Notes: generated from the sequence alone by a model not told the origin. A DNA stretch of 64,000 bases from Hymenobacter jeollabukensis (GCF_005771675.1 NZ_VAJM01000006.1:1-64000), one strand, 5' to 3'. Counted from the first letter of the stretch, positions 17,125 to 25,878 are shown. Made by a program: numbers and translations.

Positions 17125-18039
17125 ATGGCTGAATTTCGTCACGAGCACCGCCGCGAAGCCCTGATTGGCACCATTGCGTTTCACGCGCTGCTGGCGCTGC
17201 TGTTCCTTTTCATCGTCTTCAAAAACCCGCCCGACAGCATTGCCGAAATGGGCGACGGGGGCGGCGTGGAGCTGAACTACGGCATGGACCAGGTCGGCGA
17301 CGGCGACGTGCAGACCTCGGCCCAGGCCAACGCGTCGCCGAACCGCGAGGACTCCAAGCCGCCGGCCCAGCAGCCCGACCCCGAGCCCCAGCAGGCCAGC
17401 ACCCCCACGCCGCCCACGCCCGCCGAGGACGTGCAGGAAAAGGTGGTGACCAGCGAGGCGGAGGAAAACGACGTGAAAATTCCACCGGTGGACAAGCCCA
17501 CCCCGCGCCCCCGCGAGGAGCCGGTGCGCGAGCCGGTGAAGGAACCCGAACCCGAGCGGCCCAAGGTGAATCAGCGCGCCATCTTCACCCCGCGCGGCGC
17601 CACGGCCAACACCGGCGGCAACGGCGTGAACGGCACGAGTGACGCGCCCGCCGGCAACAACAACGGCGACAACCCCGGCACCGTGGGCGACAAAGGCGAC
17701 CCGCGCGGCACCTACACTGGCAAAGCCTACTCCGGTGACCCCGGCAGCGGCGGCGGCTCGGGCGGCGGCGACGGCGACGGGTTCGTGGGCGGCGGCTGGG
17801 CCTTCGCCGCGACGCCCAAGCCCGAGCCCGTCGACAACCAGAACGGCTACCTGCGCTTCAAGATCAAAATCAACTCCGACGGCGAAATCGAGTCGGTGGA
17901 GAAGGTGGGCGGCAACATGTCGGCCGAGCAGGTACGCGTGTGCCGTAGCCTGATTCAGGAGCGGTTTGGAGTACGCAAGCTCAAGGCCGAGGCCGGCCCC
18001 GCCACGGGCTTCTTCACCTTCCGCTTCAAGGTAGAATAG
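17125..18039 (+). CDS. TonB/TolA-like energy transducer
   Basis: A 304-residue protein with a short cytoplasmic head, a membrane anchor (IGTIAFHALLALLFLFIVF, about 14-33), a long Pro/Glu/Lys and Gly/Asn-rich periplasmic spacer (about 35-220), and a C-terminal TonB/TolA-like domain of about 80 residues (GYLRFKIKINSDGEIESVEK). The spacer contains typical Pro-Glu runs (EPVREPVKEPEPERPK). It should couple the ExbB/ExbD channel to an outer-membrane partner. Because the neighbours are a SPOR protein and a TPR scaffold, a Tol-like job at the division site is possible as well as classic TonB-driven import. Confidence 0.85.
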   Translation: MAEFRHEHRREALIGTIAFHALLALLFLFIVFKNPPDSIAEMGDGGGVELNYGMDQVGDGDVQTSAQANASPNREDSKPPAQQPDPEPQQASTPTPPTPAEDVQEKVVTSEAEENDVKIPPVDKPTPRPREEPVREPVKEPEPERPKVNQRAIFTPRGATANTGGNGVNGTSDAPAGNNNGDNPGTVGDKGDPRGTYTGKAYSGDPGSGGGSGGGDGDGFVGGGWAFAATPKPEPVDNQNGYLRFKIKINSDGEIESVEKVGGNMSAEQVRVCRSLIQERFGVRKLKAEAGPATGFFTFRFKVE

Positions 18040-18072
18040 CCGCACCTCGCCGCGCTTATCTGGCAAAAGCTG

Positions 18073-18112
18073 ACGCCGCTGGTCGGAATTCTCCGGCCGG
18101 CGGCGTTTTTTT
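18073..18112 (+). terminator. Rho-independent terminator after the TonB-like gene
   Basis: ACGCCGCTGGTCGG and CCGGCCGGCGGCGT form the stem, followed by seven T residues. Confidence 0.85.
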
Positions 18113-18135
18113 GCACCCTGATTTCCCCGCCCGCC

Positions 18136-19467
18136 ATGACTTACCAGGAAACGCTCGACTTTCTCTACGGCCAGCTGCCGATGTTTCAGCGGGTGGGCGC
18201 CGCCGGCTTCAAGGACGGACTGGTGGGCGTGCAGAAGCTGGTGGCAGCCATGGGCCACCCGGAACACAAGTTTCGCAGCGTGCACGTGGCCGGCACCAAC
18301 GGCAAGGGCAGCAGCTCGCACCTGCTGGCCGCCATCCTGCAAGCGGCGGGCTACCGCACCGGGCTCTACACCTCGCCCCACCTGCGCGAATTCACCGAAC
18401 GCATCCGGCTGAACGGCCGGGAGCTGACGCCCGAATACCTGGTGGCCTGGGTGGCGCGGTGGCGCGGGCTGTTTGAGGAGGTGCAGCCGTCCTTTTTCGA
18501 AATGTGCGTGGCCCTGTGCTACGACTACTTCGCCGCCGAGCGGGTGGACGTGGCCGTCATCGAAGTGGGCCTGGGCGGGCGGCTGGATTCCACCAACATC
18601 ATCACCCCGCTCATCTCGCTCATCACCAACATCAGCTACGACCACCAGGCCATCCTGGGCGACACGCTGCCGCGGATTGCGGCCGAAAAAGCGGGCATCA
18701 TCAAGCCCGGCGTGCCCGCCGTGGTCAGCCAGACGCAGCCCGAGGTGCAGGCCGTGTTCGAGCAAACCGCCGCCGAGCGCGCCGCCCCGCTGCTCTTCGC
18801 CGATACCCGCTACCGCGCCGAGCTGCTGCGCGATGAGCCGGCCGCGGCCAGCCAGCAACTGCGCCTCTGGCGCGACGAGCAGGTGTGGCTGGACGAGGTG
18901 GAACTGGCCCTGGTGGGCGACTACCAGCGGCTGAACCTGCCCGGCGTGCTGGCCACCGTGGACGAGCTGCGCCGCCAGGGTTTCCAGATTACTGACGAGC
19001 ACATCCGCCAGGGCCTGCGCCAGGTGCGCGAGCTGACCGGGCTGCGGGGCCGCTGGCAGATCATCGGCCGCCAGCCGCTCACCATCTGCGACACGGGCCA
19101 CAACGAAGCCGGCATCCGCCTGGTGGTGCAGCAGCTCGGCCGGTTGCACTACCAGCGCCTGCACGTGGTGCTCGGCATGGTGGCTGACAAGGACCTGGGC
19201 AAGGTGCTGGCCCTGCTGCCCACCGAGGCCACCTATTATTTTTGCGCCGCCAACATTCCGCGGGCGCTGCCGGCGGCTGAGCTGGCGGCCCAGGCGGAGG
19301 CCCAGGGCCTGCGCGGCCCGGTGTGCGGCTCGGTGGCGAATGCGCTGGCCGCAGCGCGGCGGCAGGCCGGACCTCAGGACGTCATCTTCATTGGTGGCAG
19401 CACCTTCGTGGTAGCCGAAGTGCCCGACCTGTACGAAGCAGAACCCGGGCCCGAAACCGCGGCCTAG
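18136..19467 (+). CDS. folC: Folylpolyglutamate synthase / dihydrofolate synthase
   Basis: A 443-residue Mur ligase-family enzyme that adds glutamate to folates (and makes dihydrofolate from dihydropteroate). The ATP-binding loop GTNGKGSSSHL (about residues 55-65), the TSPHLREFTERIR folate-loop motif, GLGGRLDSTN and DTGHNEAGI are visible. Length is normal. ATG 18136 follows the terminator by about 25 bp, so it probably has its own promoter. trmB follows after a 142-bp gap that holds one repeat arm. Confidence 0.95.
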   Translation: MTYQETLDFLYGQLPMFQRVGAAGFKDGLVGVQKLVAAMGHPEHKFRSVHVAGTNGKGSSSHLLAAILQAAGYRTGLYTSPHLREFTERIRLNGRELTPEYLVAWVARWRGLFEEVQPSFFEMCVALCYDYFAAERVDVAVIEVGLGGRLDSTNIITPLISLITNISYDHQAILGDTLPRIAAEKAGIIKPGVPAVVSQTQPEVQAVFEQTAAERAAPLLFADTRYRAELLRDEPAAASQQLRLWRDEQVWLDEVELALVGDYQRLNLPGVLATVDELRRQGFQITDEHIRQGLRQVRELTGLRGRWQIIGRQPLTICDTGHNEAGIRLVVQQLGRLHYQRLHVVLGMVADKDLGKVLALLPTEATYYFCAANIPRALPAAELAAQAEAQGLRGPVCGSVANALAAARRQAGPQDVIFIGGSTFVVAEVPDLYEAEPGPETAA

Positions 19468-19573
19468 CAGTGGGCGGCGGTAGGGCCGAGGCCCGCAGCA
19501 ACAACGGCCGTCAAGCCGCGCCGGTCCGTCACAGGGGAAGGCTGCAAAGCAGGGTCAAGCGCCCCCCCAAAAA

Positions 19574-19604
19574 ACTCACCACTTCACCATTTCACCAGTT
19601 CACC
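19574..19604. repeat. Orphan right arm of a GTGA-type element, locus C
   Basis: ACTCACCACTTCACCATTTC and onward repeats the TTCACCA words of the other elements, but no left arm or core is present. It ends 5 bp before the trmB ATG. Confidence 0.65.
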
Positions 19605-19609
19605 TCTAG

Positions 19610-20269
19610 ATGGGTCGAATCAAACTCCGGCGCTTCGCCGAAAATGCCCAGCGGGCCGACATCGTCGAGCCGGGCAAGGACACCTTCGGGGCGCTGCGCG
19701 GCCGCTGGCAGGCCGATTTCTTCAAGAACGATAACCCCATCACTCTGGAAATCGGCTGCGGTAAGGGCGAGTACACCGTGGGCATGGCCGAGCGCTACCC
19801 CGAGCGCAACTTCCTGGGCCTCGACATCAAGGGGGAGCGGATGTACCGCGGCAGCAAGCTGGCCGAGGAAAAGGGCCTGACGAACGTGGGCTTCCTGCGC
19901 ATGCAGGCCGAAAAGCTGCTGGAGCACTTCAGCCCCGGCGAGCTGGACGAAATCTGGATTACCTTCCCCGACCCGCGCCCCAGCCTGGGCGACACCAAGC
20001 GCCGCCTCACGGCCCCGCGCTTCCAGGAGCTGTACCGCCAGCTGCTGCGCCCCGGCGGGCTGGTGCACCTCAAAACCGACTCCGACCTGCTCTTCGACTA
20101 CACCCTGGAGCTGCTGCAGGAGCAGCCGGCCCCAAACCTGGTCTTCACCAAAGACCTCTACCAGACCACCGGCCTGCTGCCGCACGCGTACGACATCCAG
20201 ACCACTTACGAGCGGCGGTACCGCGCGCTGGGCGTGCCCATCAAGTATCTGCACTTTTCGTTTGAATAG
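19610..20269 (+). CDS. trmB: tRNA (guanine(46)-N7)-methyltransferase
   Basis: A 219-residue SAM-dependent enzyme that makes m7G46 in tRNA variable loops. The SAM site EIGCGKGEYTVGMAERYPE (about 45-65), LGLDIKGERMYRGSK, and the family signature WITFPDPRPSLGDTKRRLT are visible. The C-terminal TTYERRYRALGVPIKYLHF is typical. It starts at ATG 19610 directly behind an orphan repeat arm. Confidence 0.95.
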   Translation: MGRIKLRRFAENAQRADIVEPGKDTFGALRGRWQADFFKNDNPITLEIGCGKGEYTVGMAERYPERNFLGLDIKGERMYRGSKLAEEKGLTNVGFLRMQAEKLLEHFSPGELDEIWITFPDPRPSLGDTKRRLTAPRFQELYRQLLRPGGLVHLKTDSDLLFDYTLELLQEQPAPNLVFTKDLYQTTGLLPHAYDIQTTYERRYRALGVPIKYLHFSFE

Positions 20270-20270
20270 G

Positions 20271-20387
20271 CAACAGGTGATAAGTAACACGTGACAGGCT
20301 GGCCGTGCTGACCTGTCACGTGTCACCTGTTACTTGTCACCTCATCACCCAGAAATCCTGTCACGTGTTACCCGTCACCTGTTACCC
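20271..20387. repeat. Intergenic hairpin repeat with GTGACAGGTAACAGGTGA words, locus D
   Basis: The left arm (20271-20298) carries CAACAGGTGATAAGTAACAC and GTGACAGG. The right arm (20310-20343) is its complement, ACCTGTCACGTGTCACCTGT..., and a further right-arm copy runs to 20387, touching the next ATG. A 28-bp stretch of the right arm recurs exactly at 26659-26689. Confidence 0.8.
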
Positions 20388-21227
20388 ATGAAGCAACCGC
20401 CTATCGTTACGCTGCCGCTGTTTGCCGAGCTGGACCGGCTGCTGCTCGACTTTCTGCGCACGCTCACGCCCGAGGAATGGGAGCGGCAGACGCTGGCCCC
20501 GCGCTGGCGGGTGATGGACGTGGCCCTGCACCTGCTCGACGGCAACCTGCGCACCCTCTCCATGCTGCGCGACGGGCACTTCGGCGTGGCGCCCACCGGC
20601 GACATGGGCACCCATACCGGCCTGGTGGAGTTTCTCAACCAGCTCAACGCCGACTGGATTACGGCCACCCGCCGCCTGAGTCCGCAGGTGGTCGTGTGGC
20701 TGCTGGAGCTGACCGGCCGCGAGTACAGCGCGTTTCTGCCGACCCTCGACCCCTGGGCGCCGGCCGCTTTTGCCGTGGCCTGGGCCGGAGAGGCCGAGTC
20801 GGCGAACTGGTTTCACGTAGCGCGGGAGTACACCGAAAAGTGGCACCACCAGCAGCAGATCCGCCAGGCCGTGGGCCGCGGCGAAGACGCCCTGCTGGCC
20901 CCGACTCTGTACGAGCCCTACCTGCAAACCTCCATGCGCGCCCTCCCGCACCACTACCGCACGGTGCTGGCGCCCGAAGGCACCCAGCTGCGCGTGCGCT
21001 TGAGCGGCCCGGCGACCGGGGAGTGGCAGCTGGTGCGCACCGCCGACCACTGGGAGCTGACGCCCGAGCGCCCCACGCCCGACGCCACCGTCACCATCGA
21101 CGGCGCTGTGGCCTGGCGGCTCTTCAGCAATGAGTTGGACCCCACCGACGCCGCCCGCCACGTGCACACCGAGGGCGAGCAGTGGCTGGGCGAGAAAATC
21201 ATGGACTTAGTGGCCGTGATGGTGTAA
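20388..21227 (+). CDS. Maleylpyruvate isomerase N-terminal (DinB-like) domain protein
   Basis: A 279-residue protein from ATG 20388. The N-terminal half (LFAELDRLLLDFLRTLTPEE, WRVMDVALHLLDGNLRTLSM) fits the four-helix DinB/mycothiol maleylpyruvate isomerase domain, with a conserved histidine (VALHLLDG) as likely metal ligand and a second site EKWHHQQQIRQAVG. The C-terminal 90 residues (LRVRLSGPATGEWQLVRTAD, AVAWRLFSNE) resemble an SCP2-like lobe. Thiol-dependent or metal-dependent transfer is inferred; the substrate is unknown. Confidence 0.75.
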   Translation: MKQPPIVTLPLFAELDRLLLDFLRTLTPEEWERQTLAPRWRVMDVALHLLDGNLRTLSMLRDGHFGVAPTGDMGTHTGLVEFLNQLNADWITATRRLSPQVVVWLLELTGREYSAFLPTLDPWAPAAFAVAWAGEAESANWFHVAREYTEKWHHQQQIRQAVGRGEDALLAPTLYEPYLQTSMRALPHHYRTVLAPEGTQLRVRLSGPATGEWQLVRTADHWELTPERPTPDATVTIDGAVAWRLFSNELDPTDAARHVHTEGEQWLGEKIMDLVAVMV

Positions 21228-21231
21228 TGCC

Positions 21232-21308
21232 GATGAGTAGATGAGCGGCTGAGTAGATAGGGGGGACATTCTATCCACTCATCTACTCAGCCGCTCATCT
21301 ACTCATCT
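21232..21308. repeat. Intergenic hairpin repeat with GATGAGTAGATGAGCGGCTG words, locus E
   Basis: Left arm 21232-21260 and right arm 21270-21308 are complementary around a 9-base loop (GGGGGACAT). It lies between convergent genes, so it may end both transcripts. Confidence 0.8.
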
Positions 21309-21311
21309 GAT

Positions 21312-21935
21312 TCAATCCACTTCCAGCTCCTCGAACACGGTTTCCATTTCGCTGAAGTCGCGCACGCCGGGGCGGATTTCGTCGCCGCCTTCCAGCACCA
21401 GGCCGCGGGGCTGCACCGCGTCGAGCAGCTGCCGCACCGTGCCGGGGGCAAAGCCGGGCGCCAGCCAGATGGGGTAGGTGCGGGCCTGCTCGGTGAGGCG
21501 TGTCAGCTGGGCCTCGGTGAGGGGCTGCGGGGGCAATTCGGCAAACACGAAGCCGGCCACGTGCGGGGCCAGCAGCTGGAAGCGGCGGTCCACGTCTTCG
21601 GGCAGCATGTCGGGCACCCAGCCCACCAGCAGCCAGGCGGGCAGGGCCAGCTCGTCCATTTCTTCCACCGAACGGAGCCCGTGCAGCAGGACCGCGTGCA
21701 GGCCGCACTGCCGGGCCAGGGCGTTGATCTGCTCGGCCGGCATAGTCCCAAACTCGCCGATCAGCTCCACGCCGGCCACCCAGCCACTCAGCTCCTGCAC
21801 CAGCTCGGGCGTGACGGCGCCCGGCAGGGCCGGGTCGAGGCGAAACGTGAGGAAGTCGGCCCCCATGCCGGCGCAGTAGCGTGCGTCGGAGAGGTTGTTG
21901 ATGCCGCGAACCAGGACGGAAGTCAGAAGAGCCAA
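21312..21935 (-). CDS. TrpF-like (phosphoribosylanthranilate isomerase fold) protein, catalytic Cys absent
   Basis: A 207-residue protein; TTG 21935 (MALLTSVLVRGINNLSDARY) is chosen because earlier codons lie in the repeat. The TIM-barrel layout of TrpF is recognisable: an N-terminal strand then ARYCAGMGADFLTF, and the C-terminal phosphate region APGTVRQLLDAVQPRGLVLE. TrpF enzymes use KxCG at strand 1; here it reads LVRG, so the catalytic cysteine is arginine. The late VSSGVE motif is GGDEIRPG. There are no other trp genes nearby. It is probably not an isomerase, or acts on something else. Confidence 0.7.
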   Translation of the reverse strand: MALLTSVLVRGINNLSDARYCAGMGADFLTFRLDPALPGAVTPELVQELSGWVAGVELIGEFGTMPAEQINALARQCGLHAVLLHGLRSVEEMDELALPAWLLVGWVPDMLPEDVDRRFQLLAPHVAGFVFAELPPQPLTEAQLTRLTEQARTYPIWLAPGFAPGTVRQLLDAVQPRGLVLEGGDEIRPGVRDFSEMETVFEELEVD

Positions 21936-21937
21936 GG

Positions 21938-22032
21938 CGGTGAAATCGTGAAATGGTGAAATGGTGAGTTGATGTTCGGGCATCCTGGCAGCGTGAACGA
22001 CACTCACCATTTCACCATCTCACCATCTCACC
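21938..22032. repeat. GTGA-type hairpin element, locus F (core shortened)
   Basis: The left arm 21938-21968 (GGTGAAATCGTGAAATGGTG...) and right arm 22001-22032 flank a core that keeps TTGATGTTCG and GAACGACACTCACC with a shorter middle. It separates the divergent TrpF-like and mnmA genes. Confidence 0.85.
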
Positions 22033-22070
22033 GCCGCGAAGGTAGGAAACCCGGAGCGGGCTTCCGGTGT

Positions 22071-22078
22071 TACCTTTG
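22071..22078 (+). promoter_or_regulatory. -7 box of mnmA
   Basis: TACCTTTG is an exact match to TAnnTTTG and lies 39 bp before the mnmA ATG. No -33 TTTG is seen at standard distance. Confidence 0.55.
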
Positions 22079-22117
22079 CCATTCGGCCGGGAACTTTGAC
22101 CTCCCGGGCGCTACTCT

Positions 22118-23296
22118 ATGACCGTAGAAACTACCCCCGGCGCCGGCTCGAAAGGCCGCGTCCTCGTCGCGATGAGCGGCGGCATTGATTCGTCCGTAGC
22201 GGCCGTGATACTCCACGAGCAGGGCTACGAAGTGGTCGGGATGACCATGAAAACCTGGGACTACGCCTCGGCCGGCGGCTCCAAGAAAGAAACCGGCTGC
22301 TGCTCGCTCGATAGCATCAACGACGCGCGCGACGTGGCCGTGCAGCTGGGCTTCCCGCACTTCATCATCGACATTCGCAACGAGTTCGGCGGCCACGTCA
22401 TCGATGATTTCGTGGAAGGCTACCTGGCCGGCCGCACGCCCAACCCCTGCGTACTCTGCAATACCCACATCAAGTGGGACGCGCTGCTGCGCCGCGCCGA
22501 CCAGCTCGGCTGCCAGTACATTGCCACCGGCCACTACGCCCAGGTGCGCGAGGAAAACGGCCGCTACGTCATCACCAAAGGCCTCGACGAGGGCAAAGAC
22601 CAGTCGTACGCCCTCTGGGGCGTGTCGCAGGAAAGCCTGGCGCGCACCATCTTCCCGCTGGGCAAGCTGCGCAAGGCCGAAATCCGCCAGATGGCCACCG
22701 ACCGCGGCTTCATGGAGCTGGTGAACAAGCCCGAGAGCTACGAAATCTGCTTTATCCCCGACAACGACTACCGCGGCTTCCTCAAGCGGCGCGTCGAGGG
22801 CCTGGAGGAGCGCGTGGCCGGCGGCAAGTTCGTCCTGACCGACGGCACGGTGGTGGGCGGCCACGAGGGTTACCCGTTCTACACCATCGGGCAGCGCAAG
22901 GGCCTGGGCGTGGCCCTGGGTTTCCCGGCCTACGTGGTCGAAATCCGCCCCGAGGCCAACGAAGTGGTGCTCGGCAACTTCGACGAGCTGGCCCGCACCG
23001 CCACGGTGGTCGGCCGCCTCAACCACGGCAAGTTCGCCTCGCTGGAAGGACGCGGGCTGGTGCCGGCCATTACCAAGGTGCGCTACAATCATTCGGGCGC
23101 CGCGTCGTTCCTGGAGGAAAAGGACGGAAAAATGTACGTTTACTTCCCCGAGCCCGTACACGCCATTGCCCCGGGCCAGGCCGCCGTATTCTACGACGGG
23201 CTGGACGTGCTGGGCGGCGGCTGGATCGAGCGCAGCCCCGCCGGGCTCAGCGTGCCGACCCTGCCCGTGGTCGGCCGCGCCGGGGTATCCGCCTAA
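22118..23296 (+). CDS. mnmA: tRNA 2-thiouridine(34) synthase MnmA
   Basis: A 392-residue enzyme that sulfurates U34 of Lys, Glu and Gln tRNAs. The PP-loop MSGGIDSSVAAVIL (about 20-32), the first catalytic cysteine in NPCVLCNTHIKW (about 105) and the second in SYEICFIPDNDYRGF (about 205) are all visible, as is GQRKGLGVALGFPAYV. Length is normal. It has its own -7 box and is divergent from the TrpF-like gene. Confidence 0.96.
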   Translation: MTVETTPGAGSKGRVLVAMSGGIDSSVAAVILHEQGYEVVGMTMKTWDYASAGGSKKETGCCSLDSINDARDVAVQLGFPHFIIDIRNEFGGHVIDDFVEGYLAGRTPNPCVLCNTHIKWDALLRRADQLGCQYIATGHYAQVREENGRYVITKGLDEGKDQSYALWGVSQESLARTIFPLGKLRKAEIRQMATDRGFMELVNKPESYEICFIPDNDYRGFLKRRVEGLEERVAGGKFVLTDGTVVGGHEGYPFYTIGQRKGLGVALGFPAYVVEIRPEANEVVLGNFDELARTATVVGRLNHGKFASLEGRGLVPAITKVRYNHSGAASFLEEKDGKMYVYFPEPVHAIAPGQAAVFYDGLDVLGGGWIERSPAGLSVPTLPVVGRAGVSA

Positions 23297-23317
23297 GCCA
23301 TCCACTTTATTGTCGTT

Positions 23318-24028
23318 ATGAAGCGTCTGTTATTTCCCGTAGCGGCCGGCCTGCTGCTCAGCCTGGGCCTCGTCGGGGCTTGCAAAAACACCAGCGAAGC
23401 GCCCACCGCCTCGGGCCGCGACTATTACCCGCTGAAAGTGGGCACCGAGCGCGTGTACGACGTGGTGGACCGCAGCTACACCAACAACCGCCCGACCGAA
23501 ACCCGCTCGCAGGTGCGCGAGCAGCTGACCGAGTCCTACCAGGATGCCACCGGCGCGCTGACCTACAAGCTGGTGCGCTCCTCGCGGGCCTTGGCCACGG
23601 ATGCCTGGCGCGTCGACAGCGTGCAGACGCTGACGGTGAATGCCCAGAACCTGCTGCTGACCCGCAGCAACTGGCGTACGGTGGAGCTGATTTTCCCGGT
23701 GCGCGATGGGGCCGAGTGGAACAAGAACGCCTTCAACGACCGCGACACACTCGTGGCCGTTAACCGCCGCTACGAGGCCGTGGGCGCCAGCGTCGTGGCC
23801 GGTGCGCGCAGCTACGACAACACCCTGACCACCTACGACGACGACCCGAACCGCAACAACCTCTACCAGGAGTTCAACTCGCGGCAGGTGTTTGCCAAGG
23901 GCATCGGGCCGGTGCTGCGCGAGTCGCGGGCCCTGAACTACTGCCAGGGTACGGGCGGCGTCACCTGCCAAGTCGGAACCAACTACATCGTTTCGGGCAA
24001 GACCCACACCGAAACGCTGGCGCAGTAA
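23318..24028 (+). CDS. Lipoprotein of unknown function
   Basis: A 236-residue protein with a lipoprotein signal MKRLLFPVAAGLLLSLGLVG ending at lipobox GACKN (Cys about 22). The mature part begins with a Tyr/Pro strand (RDYYPLKVGTERVYDVVDRS), a pattern common in Bacteroidota outer-membrane lipoproteins, and is mostly beta. No enzyme motif. It follows mnmA by 21 bp and ends at a strong terminator. Confidence 0.75.
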   Translation: MKRLLFPVAAGLLLSLGLVGACKNTSEAPTASGRDYYPLKVGTERVYDVVDRSYTNNRPTETRSQVREQLTESYQDATGALTYKLVRSSRALATDAWRVDSVQTLTVNAQNLLLTRSNWRTVELIFPVRDGAEWNKNAFNDRDTLVAVNRRYEAVGASVVAGARSYDNTLTTYDDDPNRNNLYQEFNSRQVFAKGIGPVLRESRALNYCQGTGGVTCQVGTNYIVSGKTHTETLAQ

Positions 24029-24054
24029 GTCCGGCGGCTTCAACCCAAACAAGT

Positions 24055-24087
24055 AACGCCCGCTGGCGCAAGCCGGCGGGCGTTTTT
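24055..24087 (+). terminator. Terminator after the lipoprotein gene
   Basis: AACGCCCGCTGGC and GCCGGCGGGCGTT form the stem, followed by TTTTT. Confidence 0.9.
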
Positions 24088-24169
24088 GTGCCCACCAAGC
24101 TGTCAAAGCGGTCCGTTGGGGCTCCTCGGCTAATTCAGTATCTTGCCTGTCCCATTTTCCTTCGTGTTC

Positions 24170-25840
24170 ATGCGTCTTTTTTCTTTGGGACTCGCGCTGG
24201 CGGCCCTCGCGCTGGCCGCGCCGGCGGCGCAGGCCCAAACCGTGCAGCGGCACCTGGTGTATTTCCGTGACAAAACCGGCACGCCCTACTCGGTGGCGCA
24301 GCCGCAGGCCTTTCTGTCGGCGCGGGCGGTGCAGCGCCGCACCCGGCAGGGCATTGCCGTGCTCCCGCGCGACCTGCCGGTGACGCCCGCCTACGCCACG
24401 CAGGTGCGCAACACCGCCGGCGTACGCCTGCTCTACACCTCGCGCTGGTTCAACGCCGCCGTGGTGGAATGCAACGCCACGGCGCTGGCCCAGCTGCAAA
24501 CGCTGCCCTTCGTGCGCACGGCCACCACCCTTAACCGCAATGCGGCCGCCTCGTTGCCGGTCCGTAACCCCGTGCGGCAACAGGCCCCCGCCGCCGCGCC
24601 GCGCACCACCGCCGTGCCCGCTGACTACGGCCTGGCGTATGGCCAGGCCCAGATGATCGGGGCCGTGGCCATGCACAACGCCGGCTACCGGGGCGAGGGC
24701 ATGCAGATTGCCGTGTTCGACGCGGGCTTTCCGGGCGTGGACCAGATGGCGGCCTTTGCCTCGCTGCGGCAGGATGGACGTCTGCTGAGTACTTTCGACT
24801 TCGTCGACAAGGACCGTGGCGTGTACGAGAAGAACGACCACGGCACGCTCACGCTTTCGACGCTGGCGGCCAACCAGGCGGGCTACTTCATCGGCACGGC
24901 GCCCAAGGCCAGCTACCACCTCTGCATCACCGAGGACATCAGCTCCGAACACCCGGTGGAAGAGGCCAACTGGCTGATTGCGGCCGAATACGCCGATTCG
25001 CTCGGCGTCGACGTCATCAGCTCCTCGCTGGGCTACACCACGTTCGATCCGCCCTCCACCGACCACACCTACGCCGAACTGAACGGGCGCACCACCATTG
25101 CCAGCCGCGCCGCCAACCTGGCCGCCCGCGTGGGCATTCTGGTGCTGAACTCGGCTGGCAACGACGGCAACAACAGCTGGCAGTACATCGGCGCCCCCGC
25201 CGACGCCGACTCGGTGCTGACCGTGGGCGCGGTGGATACGCTGCTGGTGCGCGGCAGCTTCAGCTCCATCGGCCCCTCGGCCGACGGGCGCATCAAGCCC
25301 GACCTCGCGGCCCGGGGCGTGCGCGCCACCGGCCTCTCGCCCGGCAACGGCATTCTGCAGGGCAACGGCACATCCTACGCCTGTCCCATCCTGGCGGGCA
25401 TGGCGGCCGGTTTCTGGCAGGCCAACCCCACGCTCACGGCCCAGCAGGTGCGGCAGTACCTGCGCAGCAGCGGCACCCAAGCTACCAACCCCGACAACTT
25501 CGTCGGCTACGGCGTGCCCCACTTCGTGCGGGCCTACAACCTGGCCAACCCCGGCGCCCCGCTGGCCGCCGGTGCCCCCCGCAACCCCGCCGACGAGCTG
25601 GGCGTGTTTCCCAATCCCGCCGGCTCGGAGCTGACGTTGCAGCTGCCCGGGGCCTTCCGCCGCCAGGCCCTGCGCGTGAGCATCCGCGACAGCCGCGGGG
25701 CGCTGGTGCACGAGCGGCGCTTGGCCGCGACGGGCCGCGAGCAGGCCCCGCTGCAGCTGCCCACCCTCAGCCCCGGCGCCTACACCTGCACGGTGGAGGC
25801 CGGCGGCGAGACGCGCACGGTGCGCTTTGTGCGGCAGTAA
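24170..25840 (+). CDS. Secreted S8 subtilisin-like peptidase with T9SS sorting tail
   Basis: A 556-residue protein. ATG 24170 begins a clean signal peptide (LGLALAALALAAPAAQAQ); an in-frame upstream start at 24143 is less likely. Residues about 25-150 are a propeptide. The catalytic set is Asp about 184 (IAVFDAGF), His about 224 (NDHGTLTLST), Asn in NSAGNDGNNSW and Ser about 402 (NGTSYACPILAGM). The usual DHGTHV is DHGTLT here, and GTSMAAP is GTSYACP, which are typical of some Bacteroidota S8A members. The last 80 residues (VFPNPAGSELTLQL to RFVRQ) are a type A T9SS C-terminal domain, so it goes to the cell surface. Confidence 0.9.
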   Translation: MRLFSLGLALAALALAAPAAQAQTVQRHLVYFRDKTGTPYSVAQPQAFLSARAVQRRTRQGIAVLPRDLPVTPAYATQVRNTAGVRLLYTSRWFNAAVVECNATALAQLQTLPFVRTATTLNRNAAASLPVRNPVRQQAPAAAPRTTAVPADYGLAYGQAQMIGAVAMHNAGYRGEGMQIAVFDAGFPGVDQMAAFASLRQDGRLLSTFDFVDKDRGVYEKNDHGTLTLSTLAANQAGYFIGTAPKASYHLCITEDISSEHPVEEANWLIAAEYADSLGVDVISSSLGYTTFDPPSTDHTYAELNGRTTIASRAANLAARVGILVLNSAGNDGNNSWQYIGAPADADSVLTVGAVDTLLVRGSFSSIGPSADGRIKPDLAARGVRATGLSPGNGILQGNGTSYACPILAGMAAGFWQANPTLTAQQVRQYLRSSGTQATNPDNFVGYGVPHFVRAYNLANPGAPLAAGAPRNPADELGVFPNPAGSELTLQLPGAFRRQALRVSIRDSRGALVHERRLAATGREQAPLQLPTLSPGAYTCTVEAGGETRTVRFVRQ

Positions 25841-25878
25841 ACCGGTTTCAGCAGCTCCTGGCGGACTGTTTGTTTTCG

